Notes: generated from the letters alone by a model not told the origin. A stretch of 64,000 nucleotides of DNA from Petralouisia muris (GCF_004793545.1 NZ_SRYA01000009.1:1-64000), one strand, 5' to 3'. Shown: positions 16,957 through 26,997, counted from the stretch's first letter. Numbers and translations are program-made.

Positions 16957-18734
16957 ACCAATGTCATTTACTTAACGTGAATTCGGATGAATACGTACGA
17001 ATTCTTTTTTTCTACCAGTAACCAAAATTTTTTTAAGAATTACTTGACAAGTACCTCAAAGTGCGCGGCCTTTTTCTGAACACTCAGAAAAAGGCCAATT
17101 AATCAGGAACTGTTTATTTATTGTTCACTTTCACCTGATTAAGGAGGTGCTTTATGAAATACTCTGATCTTGTTAAAGCAATGCTGTTCGCTTCCATCCA
17201 TGAACTTGCTGCCAATTCCGAAAATTATGCACTCCATCCCGGCAAAGATTTTTCGCGTAATCGAAAACTCGGATTCAAACATCTTCTCCTTATGCTCCTG
17301 GCTATGGAAGCAGACTGCATTAAGGAAGAACTTTACCGCTTTTTTGGCCGTTCTACAGACGCCCCTTCAAAAGCTGCCTTTTATAAACAACGCAAAAAGA
17401 TTAATAATGATGCTTTTAGGAGCCTTCTCGTTTCTTTTACTCAAAAGTGTAAAAAGAAGTTGTTTAAAGGCAAATATTCCTTAGTCGCATGTGATGGTTC
17501 TGCGGCCGATATTTTCAGGAATCCTGATGACCCGGATACTTTCTTTGAACCAAATGGAAAGTCCACTAGAGGATTTAACCAAATCCATATCAATGCTTTC
17601 TTTTCTGTTCTGGACAAAAAGTTTACGGACCTCTTGGTCCAGCCTTCCCGGAAACGCAATGAATACAGCGCATTCTGCCAGATGGTTGACCGTTCCGAAA
17701 CAGACACTCCTGTCATTTATTTGTGTGACAGAGGCTATGCCTCTTATAACGCTTTTGCACATGTAATTGAAAATGGGCAGTTCTTTCTCATACGCTGCAC
17801 CGATGCCAAGACGGAAAAAATTCTGGGGGTTCCTTTAGACGGCATTAAGCAACTTGATTATCATGTGGACCGTATTTTATCCAGATCACAGTCAAAGAAA
17901 AAACGGCTTTATTCTGAACTGGAAGAACAATGTCGGTTTGTGTGCCAGGATGTCCCTATGGATTATATTGCACAGGACCATCCTGAATACAGACTGTCCC
18001 TGCGCATCATCAGGATTGAATTATCGGATGGCTGTTACGAAAATCTGGTCACGAATCTTCCGGACCTTGATTTCGATATCGATGATTTCAAGGACTTGCA
18101 CCACCTAAGATGGAATGAGGAAACTTCTTTCCGTGACCTGAAATACCCACTGTGTCTCAAAGCATTTCATTCCAAGAAATATGAATACATCGTACAGGAA
18201 GTATGGGCAAGGGCAATCCTGTATAATTTTTGCGCGGAAATAGCTATAGCAGTAGAGAGCCCTGAAAAAAAGACGAAACATGTATATCAGGTTAACTATT
18301 CGGAAGCAATCAAAACATGCCGGGACTTTTTGAGAATACATGATGGGACAACAACATTAGACGTGGAGGGTCTGAACGCTCAGAATATCCTGCCGGCCAG
18401 GCCCGGGCGAACCTTCGCACGCCAAGCAAGGTTCAAACTTCCAATCAGCTTCTGTTATCGAAACTAACAAAAGCAGAGCTAAGCATAATAAATATACCTA
18501 AAAATGAGACGAATGAAAATGATTTTTTTAAATTTCATAAATTCGTCTTGTTGTTATGTCTTTCTATTGCCATAAATCCATACATTGCACCACAAAATCG
18601 AGAGCACTCCTGAATTTACAGCATTCCATCTGCATTTGGAAATAGAAATCCCCCTCTTTTTCTTAAGTTGATAGAAAATCTGGTCGAAAACAACAGATCA
18701 CACGATTATTAGAAGTTAAGTAAATGACATTGGT
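16957..18734 (+). mobile_element. IS4-type insertion sequence with 20-bp terminal inverted repeats
   Basis: The left end ACCAATGTCATTTACTTAAC at 16957-16976 recurs as its exact reverse complement at 18715-18734, bounding 1778 bases that hold one intact transposase gene. No matching target duplication is visible in the flanks, so the outside sequence was probably rearranged after insertion. The right end lies inside istA of an IS21-type element. Confidence 0.8.
17154..18467 (+). CDS. IS4-family transposase
   Basis: 437 aa, ATG 17154 (MKYSDLVKAMLFASIHE) behind AAGGAGGTGCTTT. DDE nuclease: first Asp in ACDGSAADIF, second in LCDRGYASYNAF, and the IS4 signature Glu region LRWNEETSFRDLKYPL. The frame is intact and the terminal inverted repeats are perfect, so the element may still be active, unlike the two dead transposase genes to its left. 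Confidence 0.88.
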   Translation: MKYSDLVKAMLFASIHELAANSENYALHPGKDFSRNRKLGFKHLLLMLLAMEADCIKEELYRFFGRSTDAPSKAAFYKQRKKINNDAFRSLLVSFTQKCKKKLFKGKYSLVACDGSAADIFRNPDDPDTFFEPNGKSTRGFNQIHINAFFSVLDKKFTDLLVQPSRKRNEYSAFCQMVDRSETDTPVIYLCDRGYASYNAFAHVIENGQFFLIRCTDAKTEKILGVPLDGIKQLDYHVDRILSRSQSKKKRLYSELEEQCRFVCQDVPMDYIAQDHPEYRLSLRIIRIELSDGCYENLVTNLPDLDFDIDDFKDLHHLRWNEETSFRDLKYPLCLKAFHSKKYEYIVQEVWARAILYNFCAEIAIAVESPEKKTKHVYQVNYSEAIKTCRDFLRIHDGTTTLDVEGLNAQNILPARPGRTFARQARFKLPISFCYRN

Positions 18735-19645
18735 TCATACCGGCAGCCTTCTTTCTTTTGGAAAGGGCGGTTGTTAAACTCTTCTAGCTTTACTCTGATC
18801 GCGGCATTCAATTCCGCGATCGTGAAGAACTGCTCCTTACGCAGGACGGCAGTGATCCATGTGGAGATGTTTCCCACAATGCCCTCGGCATTCAGCTTAT
18901 CCTTCGGCGTCCTGACGCGGGCAGGAATGATCGCCGTGCCATAGCGCTCGGCCATCTCGTGGTAAACGGTGTTGATCCTCTGGTCTTTCCAGATGCCGTT
19001 ATGGATGACCGCTGTCTTGCAGTTATCCGGCACAAGGATCTTTGCAATGCCGCCGAAATACTCATACATGTGGACATGGGCATCAATCCATGACTGCTGT
19101 TTCTCATCAGGGAACGCTTCCACATACGCATACTGGCTGTATGTCATCACACCGACAAAGATATATGCAGGTACGATCTCTCCGGTATAAGGAGCGATCA
19201 GTTCGGCGGTATCGCCAGCCCAGTCAACCTCCACTCGCTCCGCAGGTTTGCGATTGATATGCATGGTGGCACGGCATTTGTTTTCGTCCTGCTGGATGTA
19301 ATAGCAGAACTGCGAATACATAAGCGGCTCGTCACCGGCTTGGCGGCAGTCCTCCATGTATTCCGTCCACAGGAGCTTCTTGGAAATGCCGTTCTTTAGG
19401 AGTTCCTTGCGGATGTAGGCGAAATCAGGCATCCGTTTTGAAGAGACCGCTGGTGCGGATTGAGATAACAGCTTTTCTAAATCTCCATCGGTCGTGCTGT
19501 CTGAAAGCGGCCATGAAATCCCGCGTTTCTCGGCGCATTTAAGCACCTTGGAGACTGTATTGCGCGAACATGGAACTGATAGTGCGATGTTCCGCTCGCT
19601 GAATCCTAAGCCCTTCAATCTTAGAATTTCTCGATACTTGGTCAT
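18716..19645 (-). pseudogene. istA: IS21-type istA transposase, 3' half lost to the IS4 insertion
   Basis: Start ATG 19645 (MTKYREILRLKGLGFSERN) with AAGGAGAG upstream. HTH at residues 15-45 (NIALSVPCSRNTVSKVL), rve-type core with VEVDWAGDTAELI (first Asp), YVEAFPDEKQQSW and LVPDNCKTAVI (second Asp). About 300 codons remain. After FNNRPFQKKEGCRY the frame runs into the IS4 inverted repeat at 18734 and stops within it. The C-terminus and the partner ATPase gene istB are absent on this side. Confidence 0.8.
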
Positions 19646-19852
19646 AATCTTGACTCTCCTTAAAATGAATTTACGCATTTCTGCGCATACATTCATTCTA
19701 ATCAGATCAAGAGTTTGGCTCAATGATGCCGGAATGGTGGCTCACTTCGACTGGACAGGTGGCTCAAAACCACCCGGATTATTCATTTGTGCCTCATTCA
19801 TCAGCTCTTTCCACTCATCTGGACTATTTATTTAATGAAAACTTTCTGACAC
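18735..19852 (-). mobile_element. IS21-family element remnant
   Basis: It contains the istA fragment plus the left terminal region 19690-19852. In that region the short repeats GTGGCTCA / TGAGCCAC and a terminal TGTCAGAAAGTTTTC (read on the minus strand) fit the multiple terminal repeats of IS21 elements. The right half and istB are missing. Confidence 0.6.
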
Positions 19853-20039
19853 CCTGAATAAGCTTGTGTCTATTTTGCGGATGGGCTTGGCAAACGATAC
19901 AATCCAGATGGATGAATCCGTAAGGAAGGAGATCCTAAACGGGTATGTGTATTTCATAGCAAAATCTTGTGAAAAGTTTGAGTTACTAACTGCCTCTTTT
20001 ATATCTATTTAATATTTTTTTATATTGTTTGTATACAAT

Positions 20040-20315
20040 CTAAATGCCAACAGTACATTCAAAACAAAGTATTCCAATAAAAATGTATGTATGCAAAATT
20101 ATTAGCACAGGTGTAACAATAAGTATTAATGCGCATCTCTTATATAAAGTTGCCATGCTCCTATTATATCCTTCTACATTATCAACTTCCAAACTCTTAT
20201 CTCCGGCCCAAAAATTAATAGGTTTATTATCATGCTCGCCAAAAAATGCAATTATGAACAAAGGCAGAGCACATAGACCACAGCATATGAACGCAATAAT
20301 CAATTCTTGCAACAT
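20040..20315 (-). CDS. Small two-helix membrane protein
   Basis: 91 aa from ATG 20315 (MLQELIIAFICCGLC), chosen because GGAGGTGTTTT precedes it; a TTG at 20339 is weaker. Two hydrophobic helices at the ends flank a soluble middle with KPINFWAGDKS and YNRSMATLYKRCA. Similar small proteins occur widely in Clostridia without known function. It overlaps the end of the gene upstream at 20330 by no more than a few bases and is probably co-transcribed with it. Confidence 0.6.
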   Translation of the reverse strand: MLQELIIAFICCGLCALPLFIIAFFGEHDNKPINFWAGDKSLEVDNVEGYNRSMATLYKRCALILIVTPVLIILHTYIFIGILCFECTVGI

Positions 20316-20329
20316 AAAACACCTCCACT

Positions 20330-20899
20330 TTATATACAATATTCCGTTTGAATATCACCTTTTTTTCTAATTATCTGAAGACTTTGTCCAAAATAACGGG
20401 TTAATGTACTATCTTTATATGTGACTTCGCTATATTCAGGCGCTAAAAACTGATATCCGTTATCAGCATTTTTCCTAATTGATAAAAACATTAAGTCCTT
20501 TTTTATTATGTCATAATATGCAATAAATCCACCTTTACAATACTTCATACACAAAGGCAATTTATATTTCGCTAATTCATATGTTATAAAGCAAGAACTG
20601 GATCTCCAATATAGTTTTTTTTCATCACGGTAAAAACCGTCACGTTCAAACTTTAATTTGCATACCCAATCATTGGCCATTACATCATATACCTTATAAT
20701 TACTTATAAGACCTTTATTAAAATCAAACTCAATTTGAATTCTTCTATGCATTTCACCAACATTGCATTGAACATTCATTTCGAGTATATAATCATTTTT
20801 CCATAATTCTTGAATAAGTTCGTTGCCAATCATTTTATCATCGTAAACCACAATATATTCATATTTTTTTATAATACTATTTTTCATTATCATATTCAT
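20330..20899 (-). CDS. Unknown protein, 189 aa
   Basis: ATG 20899 (MNMIMKNSIIKKYEY) with AAAGGA a few bases upstream; the second methionine at 20893 is equally good. No signal peptide, membrane helix or recognised domain. It is rich in aromatic residues and beta-type patterns (EYIVVYDDK, WRSSSCFITYELAKYK, GGFIAYYDIIKKDL). It is AT-rich and lies between the truncated kinase and the small membrane protein, so it is accessory cargo of the second two-component locus. No function is proposed. Confidence 0.55.
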   Translation of the reverse strand: MNMIMKNSIIKKYEYIVVYDDKMIGNELIQELWKNDYILEMNVQCNVGEMHRRIQIEFDFNKGLISNYKVYDVMANDWVCKLKFERDGFYRDEKKLYWRSSSCFITYELAKYKLPLCMKYCKGGFIAYYDIIKKDLMFLSIRKNADNGYQFLAPEYSEVTYKDSTLTRYFGQSLQIIRKKGDIQTEYCI

Positions 20900-20923
20900 T
20901 CCTTTTTAAATGATAAAATATTA

Positions 20924-21178
20924 CTAAAACAGTATTTTTCCTGTTTTCCTTTTCCAGTCTATGTCGGCCATGAAAAAAATCAATGCCACTGTCAATCCAT
21001 ATGCAATGATATACATATGCCTTTCCCGTATCTGTCCCGAAAACACAAATGCTGCATAAAAGGCTATGCCTATCACTGCCAGCCATTTTCTGCGCAATTG
21101 CACGGAAAAGAATAACTTCAGTCCCAGTTGGTATTCCCATAATTCAATAATAAAACCGCATATTCTTATTCCCGCCAT
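20924..21178 (-). pseudogene. AgrC-like kinase, N-terminal fragment (copy B)
   Basis: 84 aa (MAGIRICGFIIELWEYQLGL) aligning with the first membrane segments of the intact kinase at 6069-7385: WKYQLGLRLFFQERLRRKW there versus WEYQLGLKLFFSVQLRRKW here. The frame stops after DIDWKRKTGKILF. All remaining membrane helices, the H-box and the ATP-binding domain are absent. It follows the copy B regulator by about 63 bases, which shows the original spacing of this gene pair. Confidence 0.75.
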
Positions 21179-21241
21179 CCTTGCTCCCTCCCTTTGAAAC
21201 TGTCAGGAAATCATCTGCTGACAGTCCCTTGCTATTTAAAA

Positions 21242-21955
21242 TCACAGCTTATCCCTATACTCCAAATCAAATTCTATATACACACGTTCAAACTCGTTCT
21301 TCCTCCGCCTTGATGCCTTAATCTTCTCTTCCCCAATTGTAACAATCCCATTTTTATAATCATCCACATGCCCCAAATTCACCAGATACTTCCGATCTGC
21401 ACGGAAGAACAACTGAGGCTCCAGTATCTTTTCCATCTCTTCCATAGAAGCCTCTTTCCGAAATCGCTTCCCTCTCACCATCAATTCCACATAGCTGCCA
21501 TAAGAAATCACATATGCGATATCTCTCTGACGCACCTGATAGGGTTTCCTGTTTTGGTACGCTTCCACAGTTTTAAGCCCAATCCGCTTTCTGAGACAAG
21601 CGTCTATTGCCTCATCAATTTCTGATAAATCAAAAGGTTTTGTCACAAAACGAAGCGCATGCACATGAAATGCCTCTTTATACCGTTCTTCAACTCCAGT
21701 AGCCATAATGATTGCACATTCTGAATTGCTCCGGCGAAGCTTTCTGCCGGTTTCAATTCCATCCATTTCCGGCATTTCAATATCTAAAAAAACAATATCC
21801 AGTTCTTTGGCTCGCTGCAGCAACGCTTCCCCAGAAGAAAAGGCCAGAATTTCAAATTCCAGCCCAGTTTTTCTGACGGCCTGTTCCACCAGGCCGTGCA
21901 GCGTCTTTAATATAATTTCTTCATCATCACAAATTCCAATAAATAATCTCTCCAT
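21242..21955 (-). CDS. LytTR-family response regulator, copy B
   Basis: 237 aa, ATG 21955 (MERLFIGICDDEE) behind CAGGGGAT. The layout is the same as copy A: receiver domain with Asp near 58 in FLDIEMPEMDG, Lys in FVTKPFDL, and a LytTR domain (VRQRDIAYVISYGSYVELMV, FFRADRKYLVNLGHV). Every residue needed for phosphorylation and DNA contact seen in copy A is kept. Its own kinase is truncated, so it is now an orphan, or it may be phosphorylated by the kinase at 6069-7385. Confidence 0.9.
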   Translation of the reverse strand: MERLFIGICDDEEIILKTLHGLVEQAVRKTGLEFEILAFSSGEALLQRAKELDIVFLDIEMPEMDGIETGRKLRRSNSECAIIMATGVEERYKEAFHVHALRFVTKPFDLSEIDEAIDACLRKRIGLKTVEAYQNRKPYQVRQRDIAYVISYGSYVELMVRGKRFRKEASMEEMEKILEPQLFFRADRKYLVNLGHVDDYKNGIVTIGEEKIKASRRRKNEFERVYIEFDLEYRDKL

Positions 21956-22043
21956 ACTTATCCCCTGTATCTTGGGTATATTCCTGCATCTTCTTCCTGT
22001 ATCTTTTTAGAACGCCAATTCTCATATCCCAACTTACCAACGC

Positions 22044-24926
22044 TTACTGATTCGCCTGATTGCCGCACTTAGGACAGGTATTTCCTCCCCGGTAAGTATA
22101 CCCGCAGCGGTAGCAGCATTTTACGTCATGCTTTTCCTTAGAAAGATAAGCAATGCTTCTGGACTCCGGTTTTTCCTGCAGATAAGATACAAATTCATCC
22201 AGAACCTCCCCAAATTCTTTCAGCTCTTTGGCTGAAATTCCTCCTGGAATCTTCGTTTTCTTTCCATTCCCCCGTTTCACATAAATTCCTTTGGACAAAA
22301 GTCCGGTATTGCCCTCTATTCCTGTTACAGAGCGGATGGGTATCATCTCACTGCTGAACATGCTGTTGTAAAAAATATGGTCCGGCGTTAGGATAAATCC
22401 GTCCCTGCCGTCCTTTCTGGCAGAGGAATCACAGATGAGGATTGGGTATTCATAGCGATCCCGTTCCTGGGCATAGGTATTCAATGCCCTTGCCGTCAGC
22501 TGGGCTTCTCTTGGTTCCCAGTCGCCCCGCATAACTTTACGCGCCTCATAGAAATGAAGCCGTTCCATATCGTTGATTCTTCCGCTTAATGCGTCCTTGA
22601 GTTTTTCTACCAGCAGCCCGCATTCATCCATTTTTAATTTCGTCAGCCGTTTGTCAATCATTTCCAGTGTGTTGGTTTTGATTTCCGGCAAAAACACTCC
22701 GCCCTCAATTTTCTCATAGGCGCTGGCTGCTTCGTCAAAGGACATCAGAGGGATATTGGGGCACATTTTGTCAATGACCTTTTGATCCATTGCCATCACT
22801 CTGCCCTCAATCTCCTTAATGGCAATCTCCGCCTGTTCTGGTAAGAAACCATCCTCACGAAGTTTCGTAAGCATCTGCATCAGCCCCCTGCGGTCGCTGT
22901 TTGCCGCACGTTTCAGCATTCCGGCAATTTCCCGCTTCTCCGTTAAGCGTCTGGTGCCTTCTAATACTTCATTATAGACGGAAATATCTTCTCCGTCATA
23001 TTGATTTAATTTTTCACGGAAGGTCCGGTACTGGCTTCTTGTCATATTTTCCGGCACCCGGGCAATCAGATTTGCGGCTTCCTCCTGTCCCCGCTTCTTT
23101 TTTACTTCTCCAAGGTCTTTCAGCATTTCTTTTTTAATCAATTCCGGGCATTCTGCCTGGGAAATCTCGTCCATCACTCGTTTTATCACAGCGTAAGACT
23201 GGGTCATGGCATACTCTGCCTTTTGGCGTACTTCTTCGGCTCCTTTCTGGTAAGAGGCCTGACGCAGCAGCTTCTCGTATTTCTCTTTGTCCACCCAATC
23301 GAGACGTTCGTCATCCTTTACCTGTTCCCGCAGCCTCCGCAGCTGCCACATGGACATGCGGTCCAGCTTCCGCATACGGGCGTCGTATTTCTCTTTGATG
23401 GACATGGTACCGTTGCTTTCTGCAAATTCTGCTTCCAGCTCTGCCTCAATTCCGTTGGGATCTTCCGGATTACCGGTTCTTTGTGTGGAAACATCCTGTC
23501 CTTTCCCAAAGGCAGTTCCTTCTGGTTTTTCTTTGGCATTCCGCTTTCCGAAAAGTCCTTTTTTCTTTTCTTTTTTCCCTGTTGAATCTGTATCAGAACC
23601 ATACGGTGATGTCTGTTTGGTGGATTCTGAATCAGAATCTTGCAGGGAGTTTTTGGAGCCGGAACCCTGCGCAGAATTTCCAGCGGATTCTGCATCGGAA
23701 TGCTGATATGTCTGTCCGGTGGATTCTGCACCGGAATCCTTTGCAGAATTTCCAGCGGATTCTTCCTGAGGGCTGTCTGATTTTACTAATTCTGTTTCCT
23801 GTTCTGGTTTCTTTGTCTTCTTTTTCTCTTCTTTGTCTTCTTTTTTTGCTTTCAGCAATTCCTGAATCTTTTCCCGGTAGGGCTCTGCCTGCATCAGTGG
23901 GAAGAAATTTTCGTCTATTTTTTCCTCTATATTATGCAGCTCTTCCTCCGACATATGTTCCATATCCGCACATTCCTCTTCAATGGGCGGCATGGCGTGT
24001 TTGCCCCTTTGGGAAGCAAATTCATTAAAATTACAGTTGGATGTTCGTTCTGCATTTCTTCCCAGCAGCTCCAGGTAATCCTCATAGGCGTCCCGGTCGC
24101 CGCCGAATTTCATGGAATAATTATCTCCCTCCCGCAGCAGTCTGCCGGGTCTTGGGGTATAGAAGAGATTGCAGTTGTCACAAGTGTAGCTTCTTGCCAG
24201 GTACACTCTGCCTTCTTCCGTCTCAATCGGAAATTCCTTCCCCTGGGGATAAATGGCCATATACAGCTTTCTTGCGCACTCGGGGCATTGATAGCCGTTT
24301 ATGTAGAAATTATTTCCAACCCGGGAAGCCTTGCGTTCATATGCTGATATTTCGCTTTTATGAAAGGTGGCTTTTGTCAGGCTCCAGCGTACATTGTGCC
24401 ACAAGCCCAGCCCTTTTTCTTCTGGTTCCTCTTCCTGTTTCTCTTCCGTTGCTTCCTGGGGTTTCCGCTTCCCTTCCTCCATGGCGGCCTGAACCACCTC
24501 TTCAAAGGTCATCTGGATATTGTCTCTGTAAAAACGGAAATTATCGTCCCGGTATCCCGGTATGATTCTCATATCTTTTAAAATTGCATAAAACAGGGCA
24601 TTCAACTGACTGTAGTCTTTGTCAACCTTAAGTCCGCGGATGGAGCCCCATTTGCCAAATGCATACAAAGTCATGTTCAATACATTGGCAAGTGTCTGAT
24701 TATCTGCCACCGGCTCCATGTCTTCTTCTTTGTCTGGCAGTTCAATGACGTTAGTTATAATTTTCCTGTTATCAAAATTAAAAATTAAGGATCTGACCTT
24801 TCCTGACAAAATCAGGAAATTATTCAACACTACGATGTTTCCCGTCCATACCACATTCACATCCATGGTTTTCAGCATTCGGCTGAATATATTTGTTAAC
24901 TCACTGTTTGCTTTCAGAAGGATCAT
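22044..24926 (-). CDS. Large zinc-ribbon/PH-like protein of unknown function
   Basis: 960 aa from ATG 24926 (MILLKANSELTNIFSRML). Order: an N-terminal alpha/beta region to about 170; a double CxxC zinc-binding part near 215-260 (CPECARKLY, CDNCNLFY); a low-complexity hinge at about 370-500 rich in Lys/Glu and then Ser/Asp/Gly repeats (DSGAESTGQ, DSDSESTKQ); a long helical region at about 520-800; a PH/YokE-like segment near 850-920 (DGFILTPDHIFYNSMF, IPIRSVTGIEG); and a terminal zinc ribbon CYRCGYTYRGGNTCPKCG. It is a multi-domain cytoplasmic protein with no catalytic motif that I recognise. It may be a scaffold or stress-related factor; that is a guess. Confidence 0.8.
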   Translation of the reverse strand: MILLKANSELTNIFSRMLKTMDVNVVWTGNIVVLNNFLILSGKVRSLIFNFDNRKIITNVIELPDKEEDMEPVADNQTLANVLNMTLYAFGKWGSIRGLKVDKDYSQLNALFYAILKDMRIIPGYRDDNFRFYRDNIQMTFEEVVQAAMEEGKRKPQEATEEKQEEEPEEKGLGLWHNVRWSLTKATFHKSEISAYERKASRVGNNFYINGYQCPECARKLYMAIYPQGKEFPIETEEGRVYLARSYTCDNCNLFYTPRPGRLLREGDNYSMKFGGDRDAYEDYLELLGRNAERTSNCNFNEFASQRGKHAMPPIEEECADMEHMSEEELHNIEEKIDENFFPLMQAEPYREKIQELLKAKKEDKEEKKKTKKPEQETELVKSDSPQEESAGNSAKDSGAESTGQTYQHSDAESAGNSAQGSGSKNSLQDSDSESTKQTSPYGSDTDSTGKKEKKKGLFGKRNAKEKPEGTAFGKGQDVSTQRTGNPEDPNGIEAELEAEFAESNGTMSIKEKYDARMRKLDRMSMWQLRRLREQVKDDERLDWVDKEKYEKLLRQASYQKGAEEVRQKAEYAMTQSYAVIKRVMDEISQAECPELIKKEMLKDLGEVKKKRGQEEAANLIARVPENMTRSQYRTFREKLNQYDGEDISVYNEVLEGTRRLTEKREIAGMLKRAANSDRRGLMQMLTKLREDGFLPEQAEIAIKEIEGRVMAMDQKVIDKMCPNIPLMSFDEAASAYEKIEGGVFLPEIKTNTLEMIDKRLTKLKMDECGLLVEKLKDALSGRINDMERLHFYEARKVMRGDWEPREAQLTARALNTYAQERDRYEYPILICDSSARKDGRDGFILTPDHIFYNSMFSSEMIPIRSVTGIEGNTGLLSKGIYVKRGNGKKTKIPGGISAKELKEFGEVLDEFVSYLQEKPESRSIAYLSKEKHDVKCCYRCGYTYRGGNTCPKCGNQANQ

Positions 24927-24978
24927 TTTAACACCTCACTTATGTTCGCAGACTGGGCTGCTTTTTCTTTTGCGGTTC

Positions 24979-26997
24979 TCAGCGGCTCTTCATAATGGCT
25001 GCGCCTTTGGCCGGAAGCTTTAGAATCGCCCCTTTTTGATACTCTTTTCCGGTAAGCAGTTCTGCAAAGGATTCTGGCAGATGTACTTCTTTTGCTTCCT
25101 CATTATGGTTTAGCAAAAACAGATACTGTTCTTTCTCGCGGACCCGTTTGACTGCTTCCACTCCTTTTGGCGTCTCTGCTGCAGGGTGAATATTATTTTT
25201 CCTGCAGATGTCTCCAAGGAACTTCTGATAGAATTCCGCTCCGGAATGAGTTCCCACATAATACGCCGTTCCTTTTCCAAAAGAATTGCAGGTAATCACT
25301 GGCGTTCCCTGATAGAAATCCTTCTGATATTCCGCCAGGGTTTTAGCGCCCTCGGAATGTATGATATCGCAGAGGATGTTTGCTTCATATTCTTGTCCAT
25401 CATATATAAATTGATTGGCCAAATGTTTCGGCAGCGCGTCGCTTTCTTCCACCCAGATTCCCAGTATGTCCCTGAGCCTGCCTGGATATCCTCCGGTAAT
25501 GACAAGATCATTCTCATCCACATATCCGCTGAAATAGGTGGCAATAAAGATTCCGCCGCCTGTGACAAACCTCCGAATGCGTTCATCCACGCCGGGCTTT
25601 GTCATATACAGGATTGGTGCAATCAGTAATTTATAACGGGACAGGTCATCTTCTTCTCCTATAATATCTACCGGAATATTTTTGCTGTGGAGGGCGGTAT
25701 AATATTCCAGGGCCTCCTGATGATATTTCAGATCAATGCTGGGCCCGGAGGAATATTCCACTGCCCACCAGTTTTCCCAGTCAAACATCAGGGCTGTTTC
25801 GGCAGTTCCCACAGATCCAAGGATCTCTCCTCCAAGCTGTTCCAGTTCCCGTCCCAGTTCCGCCGCTTCACGAAATACTCTGGTATTCTCATGCCCTGCA
25901 TGGCTGATGACTGCTCCGTGGTATTTCTCGCACCCGCCGATGCTGCGCTTTAACTGGAAAAATAAAACAGAATCGGAACCATGAGCAACGGCCTGATAGC
26001 TCCAGAGCCGCATGACTCCGGGGCGTTTCAGTGCATTAAAGGGCTGCCAGTTCTGCTGGCTGGGCGTCTGCTCCATCAACACAAATGGTTTTCCGTTTCC
26101 CACGCCCCGCATCAAGTCATGATGAAAAGCTGTCTTGCTGACGGAATCTTCGTTGGAAGGATAGTTGTCCCAGGAAATAAAATCCATATATTTTCCCCAT
26201 TTTCGGTAATCCAGTGTCTTATAGGCGCCCATGAGATTGGTGGTTACTGGAATCTGAGGAGTATATTTTTTCACTGCTTCGTATTCCAGGCGGAAACATT
26301 CTAGAATGCTGTCAGAATTAAATCTCCGGTAATCAATGCTGATGCCCTGGGCCATCGTCCGTTCCAGTTCCATATGCTCGCTGCGGGTATCCGGCAGCAC
26401 AATTTCATCCCAGTCGTAAAAAGTATGTCCCCAGAAAGAAGTATTCCAGGCGCGGTTCAGTTCTTCCAGCGTCCCATATCGTTTCTTCAGCCATACCCGA
26501 AATGCTTTCTCACAATTGTCACAATAGCATTCCCCGCCGTATTCATTGGAAATGTGCCAGGCAACGATATTGTCATAATTCTGATACCGTTCCGCTAATT
26601 GTTCCGCCAGCTTTACGGAATATTTCCGGTATGTCAGGCTGTTGGGGCAGGAATTATGCCTGCCGCCGAATTTCCGTTTGACGCCGCCGAACTCTGTCCG
26701 AAGAATTTCCGGATATTTTTTTGCCATCCAGGCCGGATGGGCTCCGGTACTGGTGGCAAGGCAAACCTTCATTCCATTCTCTTTTGCCAGAACCATGATT
26801 TTGTCCAGCTTATCAAAACGGTATTCTTCCTCGGAAGGCTGCAGAGCGGCCCAAGAAAATACATTTAATGTCAGGGTATCTATGTGCGCCAGCTTCAGCA
26901 GCCGCATATCCTCTTCCCAGGTTTCCTCTGGCCACTGCTCCGGATTATAGTCTCCGCCATAGGCAATTTTATCTTGTTCCCAAACTTTTTCCCACAT
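24979..26997 (-). CDS. GH42 beta-galactosidase
   Basis: 672 aa. Start chosen at ATG 26997 (MWEKVWEQDKIAYGGDYN) because AAGGAG lies 9 bases upstream; methionines at 27018 and 27042 are alternatives. The GH42 N-terminal TIM barrel carries YGGDYNPEQWPEE, the acid/base Glu in AWHISNEYGGECYC and the nucleophile Glu in FVLMEQTPSQQNW. Cysteines in CYCDNCEKAF fit the zinc-binding loop of this family. A glutaminase-like middle domain and a short C-terminal beta domain follow. There is no signal peptide, so it acts on imported galactosides, fitting the alpha-galactosidase cluster at 51-56 kb. It is transcribed divergently from the HAD phosphatase gene. Confidence 0.93.
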   Translation of the reverse strand: MWEKVWEQDKIAYGGDYNPEQWPEETWEEDMRLLKLAHIDTLTLNVFSWAALQPSEEEYRFDKLDKIMVLAKENGMKVCLATSTGAHPAWMAKKYPEILRTEFGGVKRKFGGRHNSCPNSLTYRKYSVKLAEQLAERYQNYDNIVAWHISNEYGGECYCDNCEKAFRVWLKKRYGTLEELNRAWNTSFWGHTFYDWDEIVLPDTRSEHMELERTMAQGISIDYRRFNSDSILECFRLEYEAVKKYTPQIPVTTNLMGAYKTLDYRKWGKYMDFISWDNYPSNEDSVSKTAFHHDLMRGVGNGKPFVLMEQTPSQQNWQPFNALKRPGVMRLWSYQAVAHGSDSVLFFQLKRSIGGCEKYHGAVISHAGHENTRVFREAAELGRELEQLGGEILGSVGTAETALMFDWENWWAVEYSSGPSIDLKYHQEALEYYTALHSKNIPVDIIGEEDDLSRYKLLIAPILYMTKPGVDERIRRFVTGGGIFIATYFSGYVDENDLVITGGYPGRLRDILGIWVEESDALPKHLANQFIYDGQEYEANILCDIIHSEGAKTLAEYQKDFYQGTPVITCNSFGKGTAYYVGTHSGAEFYQKFLGDICRKNNIHPAAETPKGVEAVKRVREKEQYLFLLNHNEEAKEVHLPESFAELLTGKEYQKGAILKLPAKGAAIMKSR

